The position numbers were made by a program, and so were the translations under genes. 38,315 nt of DNA. It comes from JBFMHD01 sp040752395 [NCBI: Candidatus Hydrogenedentota bacterium]. GTDB lineage: Bacteria; JBFMHD01. The first letter of the stretch is position 1, and every line of letters starts with the position of its first letter. The notes beneath the pieces are model-generated. The model saw only the letters and a program-made list of their open reading frames with translations. It was not told the DNA's origin and did not search any database. The DNA lies in contig JBFMHD010000002.1 in the NCBI GenBank assembly GCA_040752395.1, positions 1 through 38,315 on the forward strand, in the 5' to 3' direction. Positions 14,814 to 23,200 of this stretch are shown one piece after another.

Positions 14814-15737
14814 TTACGGCCTCCAGTCTAATGTATATCCACATACCTTGCAGTGGAAACCTCTTAACTTTATTCCAGCTCCACAACCAGGACATGGTTT
14901 TTCATCACTACCTGGTTTTTGGATTTCTCCTACAACATCTTTGTATACCTTATAATAATAAAGATGTTCCTTATTTATAAACTTCATAGGATATCTATTC
15001 TCCTTAAACTCTTCGTCAGTTATTTTGCGAGAGATAATCTCTCGAATCTTACTCATCCCTGATCCAATTTCCAAAGCCCTTTTGTTTTGCCATATAATCT
15101 CCTTGGGCAAAATATCTTCAAAAGCCTTACGCAAAATCCATTTCCCCCAGATTTTTGTGTTCTCCCTTCTTAATTTGAGTTCCGGATTTATTGATAAAGC
15201 GAACTTAATAATTTCGTTGTTCAAAAAAGGTTGGACTACTCTTATCCCCAAAAAATTTCCTAAAATATTAGAGCTGAATCTCATATCTTGTGATATTTTT
15301 TTAATATAGCCTTCCATGTCATCTATCTTTTGCATAAAATTATAGCCAGCAAAAAGTTCATCAGCCCCATCGCCTGTCATCACCTCAGTTATTCCCAGCT
15401 CTTTCGCAAATTTTAATCCAAAATAAACAACAATATCATTGGGGATTGCTGGATCGAAGCTTTTAAGTATCCGTACCACTTCTGGAATTGCCTTTATAGC
15501 CTCATCGATATGTACGCTTCTATAAAAATATTCTATGTTAAGAAGATTCTTTACTAAATTGGAATACTTAATATCCTCACCATATGATTCCAGGCTTATA
15601 GTAATCGCTTTTGCGTCAGGATTAATCGCAGCTAAAATACTTGTATCCAGCCCGCCGGAGAAAAGTAAACCAGTAGTTGCGTTTAGCTTTATAACATCAA
15701 AAAGTCTTTTTTTCAGTTGTTCAGTAATGTCTTTCAT
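14814..15737 (-). CDS. Stand-alone asparagine-synthase-like PP-loop ligase with C-terminal zinc ribbon
   Basis: This protein of 307 aa corresponds to the synthetase half of AsnB. The PP-loop LLFSGGLDTS lies at about 24-33, TGDGADELFAGY near 122, and the C-terminal helix WGKWILRKAFEDILP near 218. The N-terminal glutaminase domain with its catalytic Cys2 is missing, so ammonia must come from elsewhere or the chemistry differs. A zinc ribbon with four Cys (CPGCG ... CKVCG) occupies about 278-300. An in-frame TTG at 15800 would extend it, but that stretch is the terminator hairpin; the ATG at 15737 is preferred. The gene is the first one behind the B12 riboswitch and adjoins a second PP-loop enzyme. 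A role in corrinoid amidation or salvage is inference. Confidence 0.75.
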   Translation of the reverse strand: MKDITEQLKKRLFDVIKLNATTGLLFSGGLDTSILAAINPDAKAITISLESYGEDIKYSNLVKNLLNIEYFYRSVHIDEAIKAIPEVVRILKSFDPAIPNDIVVYFGLKFAKELGITEVMTGDGADELFAGYNFMQKIDDMEGYIKKISQDMRFSSNILGNFLGIRVVQPFLNNEIIKFALSINPELKLRRENTKIWGKWILRKAFEDILPKEIIWQNKRALEIGSGMSKIREIISRKITDEEFKENRYPMKFINKEHLYYYKVYKDVVGEIQKPGSDEKPCPGCGAGIKLRGFHCKVCGYTLDWRP

Positions 15738-15738
15738 A

Positions 15739-15775
15739 TAAAAAAAAAATCCCCAACCCAATTGGTTTGGGGATT
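15739..15775 (-). terminator. Intrinsic terminator hairpin, likely expression platform of the riboswitch
   Basis: On the minus strand AATCCCCAA pairs with TTGGGGATT around an inner CCAATTGG, followed by a run of about nine T residues. The hairpin lies between the aptamer and the first gene and ends next to the ATG at 15737. The only Shine-Dalgarno-like bases (GGGGA) are inside its 3' arm, so the same hairpin could block both transcription and translation. Confidence 0.85.
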
Positions 15776-15844
15776 CCCCTGTTTTTATCCAAAAACACAA
15801 ACCTTATCACCTTCTTCTTTACCATCGAAGATTATCGGTGAATA

Positions 15845-16025
15845 TGCGTGGGCAGGTCTTCTGACTCCCGGGTCACTCTACTAACTACGCCTTCCCATCC
15901 ACTTTGTCTGCTTTTTGCAGAACAGTGAACAGTGGACTTGTGTAGCTTTCGTCTCCGGTTACAGCGGCGGGTCCGTAGCAAATGCACTTCCCTATTATAC
16001 CTTTAATGCCAAGGTCACCCATGCA
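15845..16025 (-). promoter_or_regulatory. Cobalamin (B12) riboswitch aptamer
   Basis: Conserved pieces appear in order on the minus strand: GGTGACCTTGGCATTAAAGG at the 5' side; GACCCGCCGCTGTAACCGGA then GACGAAAGC in the core; GGATGGGAAGGCG; and the B12 box GAGTCAGAAGACCTGCC. The 5' TGCATGGG and 3' CCCACGCA can close the P1 helix with one mismatch. The aptamer is followed by the hairpin at 15739-15775. Adenosylcobalamin or a related corrinoid should repress the downstream genes, as is usual for this class. Confidence 0.95.
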
Positions 16026-16044
16026 CAATATTTTATTTGATTGT

Positions 16045-16073
16045 AAAATAATAAATATTTTTTTCTTTGTCAA
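16045..16073 (-). promoter_or_regulatory. Sigma-70-type promoter for the cobalamin operon
   Basis: A consensus -35 TTGACA (16068-16073) and a -10 TATTTT (16045-16050) are separated by exactly 17 nt on the minus strand. The predicted transcript would start near 16038, about a dozen bases before the aptamer. Confidence 0.75.
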
Positions 16074-16165
16074 GCTAAATTATCAATCAAATACCACTCA
16101 GCCCGATTCCTCAAATGGATTTTAAAATCTGTTTCATTTTGTCTATTGCTTCAATAAAATCAGGT

Positions 16166-16585
16166 TTACGATATGTATTTCTTAATTTCTAATACAAAAG
16201 CGTCTATATCCTCTATATTGTCCTTAATCAAATTAAAAAGCAGAAGGTCGTCGCATTTCCAGTAACCGTGCAATAAATACTCGTTTCTTAATTTAACTAA
16301 AAACCTGAGTTTTTCTGATAAAACAAGGGTTAATATTCCATATGCCCCTGCTTTTGTTAAAGCGTCGTTGTAACTCTGTATTACAACTCGTTTTTCTTTT
16401 GCAAGTATGTGCTGTAAAATGTTTAACATGGATTCAACAATAATTATAATAGAATATTTTGTTGCCCGAATAACTTTTTGATCCTGTAAAAATTCTACGG
16501 CTTCTTTTAATATGACCTCTTCTAATAATTTCTTCTCCTCTTGTATTTTAGAAATAAATCTTGCGATAGTATATTTTTGAATCAT
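16166..16585 (-). CDS. HEPN-domain (HepT/DUF86-like) toxin candidate
   Basis: This 139-aa alpha-helical protein has the HEPN nuclease-type motif RNEYLLHGYW near 100, which fits the RxxxxxH form. It is preceded by helices such as IIIIVESMLNILQHIL, typical of DUF86/HepT proteins. Its start overlaps the upstream nucleotidyltransferase gene by four bases (ATGA). In characterised HepT/MntA pairs the HEPN protein is an RNase toxin and MntA neutralises it by AMPylation. Toxicity here is inferred. Confidence 0.75.
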   Translation of the reverse strand: MIQKYTIARFISKIQEEKKLLEEVILKEAVEFLQDQKVIRATKYSIIIIVESMLNILQHILAKEKRVVIQSYNDALTKAGAYGILTLVLSEKLRFLVKLRNEYLLHGYWKCDDLLLFNLIKDNIEDIDAFVLEIKKYIS

Positions 16586-16983
16586 ATTTTTAATACTCGC
16601 TCAAGGTCTTCTATTTCCTGCGCCCTGAAATACATAGTCTCTATGGATTTCCGCGATAAATCCTCAAGATAATCTGTATAAATATCATCATTTACGCAAT
16701 ATACAAGAATACTTTCGGTTATGACCTGTAACTGAAATGAGAGAGGAGCCTCATTTAATACTACTACATCAGGTTTAATTAAAAGTATTTTTTTTAATTC
16801 ATCGCTAATTGCATCTGTTAAAATTATATTTTTACAATAGTTATTATTCTTTAAATATACGGCAATATCAATATCAAGTATCAGGGCTTCTTTTCTTGCA
16901 TAAGACCCAAATACTAAAGCAAATAAAATTTCAGGATATTTTACCAATACTTCTCTTATTCCATCGAATGCCGTATCTTTCAT
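16582..16983 (-). CDS. MNT-domain minimal nucleotidyltransferase (MntA-like antitoxin)
   Basis: This is a small Pol-beta-type nucleotidyltransferase of 133 aa from the ATG at 16983. The active-site pattern is FGSYARKEALILDIDIAVY (about 27-45), giving GS followed by the paired acids DID. A third acid is likely in KPDVVVLNE near 74. An in-frame TTG at 17019 would add 12 residues. Neither start has a clear Shine-Dalgarno. It forms an overlapping pair with the HEPN gene. The pair lies immediately upstream of the riboswitch promoter and is probably an independent unit. Confidence 0.75.
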   Translation of the reverse strand: MKDTAFDGIREVLVKYPEILFALVFGSYARKEALILDIDIAVYLKNNNYCKNIILTDAISDELKKILLIKPDVVVLNEAPLSFQLQVITESILVYCVNDDIYTDYLEDLSRKSIETMYFRAQEIEDLERVLKI

Positions 16984-17183
16984 ATTTTGAAAAATATAGC
17001 ATATTATTCTATCTGTCAATTATCTTTTTTTGTGATTCAGACAGTATACACTATAAGGTGATTACCGACAAAAAATCAGGAGAAAAAATATTTCCTTTAT
17101 TTTTAATAACAAGTGTTTAACTTTCCTTGCCTGCATACGTCCCTTGTTCCTGAACATAAATAAAGACCGTCTCCTTTATTGTC

Positions 17184-17201
17184 AATTCCTCAAGAGGAAT
17201 T
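17184..17201. repeat. Perfect 8-bp palindromic hairpin
   Basis: AATTCCTC and GAGGAATT flank a two-base loop. The hairpin lies in the 300-nt stretch between the MNT gene and the giant secreted-protein gene. No T-run follows on either strand, so it is not called a terminator. It could be an operator or a processing site. Confidence 0.4.
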
Positions 17202-17214
17202 AGATGGTATCAAT

Positions 17215-17280
17215 ATACTGCTCCCCTGAAACATAAGACACTTTAAAGGGGAGGAAAAGAAGCACAAAGGATATTAGGGG
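17215..17280 (-). repeat. Small TGCTCCCC inverted-repeat element (family A, copy 3, inverted)
   Basis: The reverse complement matches the copy at 10113-10181 nearly base for base, from CCCCTAATATCC through GTTTCAGGGGAGCAGTATA. It lies 12 nt beyond the stop codon of the 2347-aa protein gene. Its orientation relative to the adjacent gene is opposite to that of copies 1 and 2. Confidence 0.65.
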
Positions 17281-17291
17281 ATGGCTGAAAT

Positions 17292-20200
17292 TTATTTACC
17301 AATAGCACCGAAATTGAGACGGATATACTGAAGGTCTAAATAGTTTACAACATTGTCTTTATTTATGTCAGCATTTGTATCATAAGTAGAGTTGTCTATG
17401 CATATCTTTACTAACGCTGCGTCAAGCAGGTTTATCATATTGTCCTCGTATGCGTCACCACCTGAAAGTGTAATACTTGTTATATAGGTATCAATATTGT
17501 TTGTTACTGAAAAATTATCTGTTTTTGTCTCTAAAAACCCACTCTTTCTTACCCTGAGGTAATAATCTCCAGAGGCTACATTCACAAAACTAAAGAAGCC
17601 ATTTTCTCCTGTGGTATAAACCTGTGTCTCTGAATTGTCTGATTTAATTAAATATACAGTCGCACCACCTGTGCAATATGTTAAATCTTCAAGATTTATT
17701 TTTCCTGATACACAACTACTATCAAAAAAATTTATTATGCTTCTCATAACCTCGTTTCGTGCAGCCGTATCATTTATTATTTCGAATGCAAACCCGAGAT
17801 GAACAAGTTTACATACACTATCGCTTGTCTCGAGTCCACCTGCAAACTGAATCCCGGCAGCATAACCTGTCTCTGATTCATACTGCATCGCAGTTTGAGA
17901 ATTGTTATACCCGGTTGTTGTGAAACTGAACCGATCAGGCCATTTTGCCTGATACGCTGATATACCCTGCGTAGAACCTGCATCGTCTGTGTAAATATTT
18001 ATCAATAGGTTATCAAATATACCGCTATCTGAACCCACTACTTTATATTTTAATGAATCATCAGCTCCATAATCAGCTTTTAAGTAGTTGTTGTAAAAAG
18101 ATTGACCATTGTTTTTGTAATCAAGGTCATAACCTATCTCATTCCCGCTTACAAATAGATTGCCGCCATCTTCTAAATACTCGATGATTTTTGCTTGTTC
18201 GTCCTGATAAAATGTTCCCTCACCCCAGTTTGAGTCTTTAGAAGTAAACCATATCACTTTATCATAATCAAGTAATGAGACATAGCCATCTGCGATTGCT
18301 TCTCTTGAACAACAATTAAAATTATATGAGAATGAATCCAGCGCTTTTGCATAATTGATTATATAATCATTTGAGCCATAGCGATTATCATCCTCAACTA
18401 TAAGTAAATCAACAGGGTTTGCGGTGGTGCGAACCGCATACATATCTGAAAAATCACTCTCGGTATCAACATTATTGAGACCTTTTAATCGAAAATAATA
18501 AAGAGTATTATTCAATCGTCCGGTTAGAGTTGCGCTCGTCTCAGAATTAAAGATAGTATCACTTAAAATAAAGTTTGATCCATCAGTGCTTTGATAAATC
18601 CAGTATTTACTTGCATACGTATCATCATACCAGCACAGATTAACACTTGTTCCTGTTAGATTATTCACAATGTATTGGAATATCGGTGTATCTGGTTTAT
18701 AAATCGATTGAATTAAAACAACTATACTAACCGTATCAAAATAACCATCAGAATCCTCAACCCTTAATGTAAAAGTATCACTACCAACACCTGTAGTTTT
18801 CTGATACAACGTTAAATAATCAGTTTCACCCTCGGTAATAACCATGCTGTCCCATAAAGTTGCATCAGTATCAAATAGAGACCAATTAAGATAAAGAGTA
18901 GTATCCTGATTATCAGTTGCGACTAAATTAATAGTCCAGGGTGATGCTGCTTGCTGTTTGGTGTATTGTAATGGTGATACTAAAATAACAGGAGTGTCTG
19001 TAGTTCCAAGATTAAAATATTCCATTATTTTCTGGATAACAAGTTTTCGGTTTGGGGATGTCGTAATACATTCAAACGGGAACCCAAAATTTACGACCTT
19101 ACAAGTTTCTGATCCTGCTGGAACGGTCCCGCTAAAATTAACACCTGCACCTTTATAATTTGAGTATAAAAGATTAAGAGAACCATCTCCACCTGGATAA
19201 ACGCCAATAGAATCAGGGTACGTAGCGTCGTAAGCACCGCCATCATTTATACCATTATCAGCATCGATAGCGAAACTAAGACCATCAAAAATACCGCCAC
19301 TTATCCCATTTACACTTACATTGTTACCAGCATCATCCGCTGAATAAAACGATTTTAAATAGTTAAAATAAAAATCTTCACCTAAATTCTGACCATCAAG
19401 ATCATAACCTATTTCCTGGCCTGTAGTAAAAAGGTTGCCACCATTTTTTAGATAATTTCTTGCTTTTGTCTCTTCATCATCTGTAAAAGTTATATAACCC
19501 CATTTAGAATCTCTGGAAGTAAACCAGATAACAGCAGAATACGAATCCAGAAATATAGTATCACCGACAACAGCTTCTGCTGATGCGTTATCAAAATAAT
19601 AACCTGCTTCTCTTAAACTTTCACCATAATATTTCGAATAATTATTAACACCATAACGATTATCATCTTCAACGATAAGAATAGGTGCTGTGTCGGTACT
19701 TATTCGTATGCAATAGGTATCGCTATTTGTGCTTTCATTACCAGAACTATCAACTATAGTTAAAGCAAAATAATATAAAAGAGAGTTAGTAAGTCCTGAT
19801 AGATTAGTAGTTAAATTTAGAGCTGGTTGTGTATCAGAGACTGAGAAGTTAGAGCCGTCTGTACTTTTATAAATTTTTATATACGAGATATCAGTATCAG
19901 CAGGATTTTTCCAGCGGATAGTTATACTATCGTTACCATTATTAGTTAAAGATAAAAGAGTAGGTTTTGCTGGTGCTATAACATCATAAAAAGTGGTCTC
20001 AGCAGCGAAATAATCCATAATCTTTTGTATTACACTGATACGTGCGGTTTCTGTTGTTATTGTCTCAAAAGGGAACGCAAAATGAACTAATCTGTATGTA
20101 TCGTTGAAATTCACTCCGGCACCAGAACCAGTTGAATATCGTAAGCATAGAATGCCACCACCATACGCTGAGATCGAATCAGGATACGTAGCATCATAAG

Positions 20201-23200
20201 CACCTCCACTATCACCTCCATTATCATCCCTGTCTATTGTAAAACTTATACCGTCAAAGATACCGCCGGCCACACCACTAACAGCAAGACTGTTTCCAGC
20301 ATCATCAGCACTATAATCTGCTTTTAAATAGTTATTATAAAACGCAACACCGCCACCTTGATAATCAAGGTCATAACCAAGCTCCTGACCTGAAACAAAA
20401 AAATTACCACCACTATCAAGATAACTTTGTACCCGCGTCTGTTCCGCACTTGTAAATGTTCTGCTGCCACCAGTTGAATCCCTGCCTGTATACCAGATTA
20501 CTACATCATAATCAGAGAGAAGAATAATATCATTCACAATCGCATAACTATCGCAGTAATCAAACGAGTAATTATTATTATAAAGTGGCCTGGCATAAAA
20601 TTGTGCATAAGCACTTTTTATATAACGGTTATCATCAGCTACAACAAGCACAGTCGGTGTTCCGCTCGTTACAGAGACTGCAAAGATTTCACTCTTTCTG
20701 CTCTCATTATTACCTGTATCAACAGCTGTTACCGCGAAATAATAGAGATTACCATTTGTCAAACCTGAAACATCATAAGTGTTAGTAGGATTATTTAACG
20801 TAGCAACAAGTGAAAAATTTTCACCATTAGTACTTTGATAGACCCTACTTTTATCAAAATCAGATTGAGTGGGTAATAACCAGCTCAATCTAACCTTTCC
20901 ACTACCGATATTCTTTGCATAAATCAGCACTGGTGGCGAGGGTGTACCGAAATAATCTTCAATAGCTTGCCATAATTCTGTCTTACTACCATCATAACCA
21001 AGTGCCCACATACCAGCACCACGCAGGTCTTGAGCCTTTACCATATCGCTATATTTTAATCTTATACTTTGACTATCATCGTACCAGACCTGGCGTGTAT
21101 CAGATGGTGCACCATACTTATACCACGGTGTTGATGAGATAGGGTCCCAGATCCTGCCCCAGGAATCAGCAGCGTTCTTTGCATTTGTATATGTAATAGA
21201 AGAAGCATTAGCCCGCTTTGTTCCTGGTGTATCATAATCAGTGCTTGGCCAGTTATAACCATAATAAGGGATACCAAGGACCATCGTACAAGAAGCCTGA
21301 ACACCTATTTTCTCCTGATAATCTGTTACCGTATAGGAATCATTATAGACCGTGCTCCAAAAAGTGCTTGGATAAAGTGGTGCCACAGGACCAGGGTCGC
21401 CGCCTGACCAGTGATAATCATAAGCCATAATAAAGATATAATCACATCTATCAGCAAGTGCATCATAATCATAACCATAACCGCTGCCTATTGCAGGACC
21501 AGCCATAGTGATAATATAATCAGGGTTTTCATTTTTAAAAGCATCACGAAGCTCGGTCATAAAGGTTGTGAAATTATTTTTTGAAGATGAAGAGACATAT
21601 TCGAAATCTATACAAACACCTTCAGCGTTACCATTCTTTACCTGGGTTTTTAGATTATTTATTAGATTAGAACGATATGTTGAGCTTGCAACAAGTGTAG
21701 CTATGTTTGTGCCGCCAAATAAAGTACAGGTTAAAACTATCTTTATACCTTTCTGATGAAGAGTAGTAAGAATAGAATAATTTGGCCAGCTATTAAGGTC
21801 AGTTAAAGAACCATCACTTGCAGCCTCAACTGAAAAGAAAGAAACAGTGGAAATTAAATCGTAATTCCAGTTGCTTGTAGAAGCCCAGTATGGATAGAAC
21901 CCAAATATCTCTTTATTTTCAGATATTCTTGGTTGCGATTTTGCAGTATTAAGTGGGGGAGGCACCTGTTTAAAAGGTATCACAGGCTCATAGGGTCTGT
22001 ATTTATCAAGCTCTATTTTGTGAATGCTCTCTTTTTCTATTTCGTAAGTCTCTATAACAGAAGATAGGAAATAAGTTGTAGAATTAAAAGGTATGATATT
22101 TTCAATCTCATCTACTATATTGTTTATGATTAGTTTATATGTTTCAGCTGGTTTTTGATTTTTAGTTTTTAGTTGTATTGTACTACTATCAAATAGAGTG
22201 GATGAGATAACTTGCAAAATAGATGAATCTGATTCGCTAATAATAGTATAGTTTGATAAATCTGTAATACTGTTGGGATTTAGATTGTGGGAAAAGATAA
22301 TATTTACAGTGTTTGTATCTATAGAGATAGCTTCTTCTATTTTGAATTTATCATAGACTTTTAACGATATTTTTTCATACCAGACATTTTTATTATTATC
22401 GCTTATTAAAACAGGTAACTCGATTATTTTTGTTTGAAAGAGCGAATCAGAGATAGAGATTATAAAATCGTTTGAGATATTACTTTTTTGTGGTTCTATA
22501 TTACCATAAAAACCCTGATTATTTAGAATTTTTAAATCGTTATCAGTAGAACCTATCTCTGCTGCAACCTCAGTCAAGGTATTATATCCGATATTTTTTA
22601 TCTCTATAGTGAGTGATAATTTTTCGTTATATTCAGGTACGTTGTTATTATTCCCTGTAATCTCTGAAACTCCGAAAGATATAATAGCAGGCGGTCCTGG
22701 TGCTGTTTTATATATCAATGAGATTGTATCAGAAACAGAACTCATATTTGAGAGATATATACAGGTATATTCATTGTTATTAAGGATTGTTCCCGGGGTT
22801 GTGAATGGTGATATCTCGCCATTATTAGTAGTATTATCAAAGCAGGCGAATTGTTTATAATAATCTGATGGTTCAGGCGAGATTAGATTTATTCTGTAAG
22901 GTTCCTCAGAGTTAAAAGAGCCGTATCTTTCAGGGATGGATTCATCAATATGCCAGATACATAATCCCTCATCCGGGAGATATGAATCATAATTTTGTTT
23001 CTTGCGAAAATCACATAAAAAATATTCAGAAGGGTTTTGGGTATTAATACGATAAAGTAAAGGTAGTGGTAGTTCAGTCCAGCCTGAAAGCGGCTGAACT
23101 TGTAGAAATCTTGTTATGCTGTCTGATATTTCAACAGGTGCGAGCCAGCCTGCATAACCATTTGAAGCGTCAGCATCTATATCCATTTTTAAATACGAAC

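Noticed and set aside
15738-15800. N-terminal extension of the AsnB-like gene from a TTG at 15800.
   Set aside because: The extension would be encoded by the terminator hairpin of the riboswitch and shows no similarity to the family.
15885-16073. Minus-strand open frame of 62 codons across the riboswitch.
   Set aside because: It coincides with the highly conserved aptamer and promoter; no protein family is recognisable.
17184-17201. Terminator for the HEPN/MNT or giant-protein gene.
   Set aside because: The palindrome is perfect but lacks a downstream T-run, so only a hairpin is recorded.
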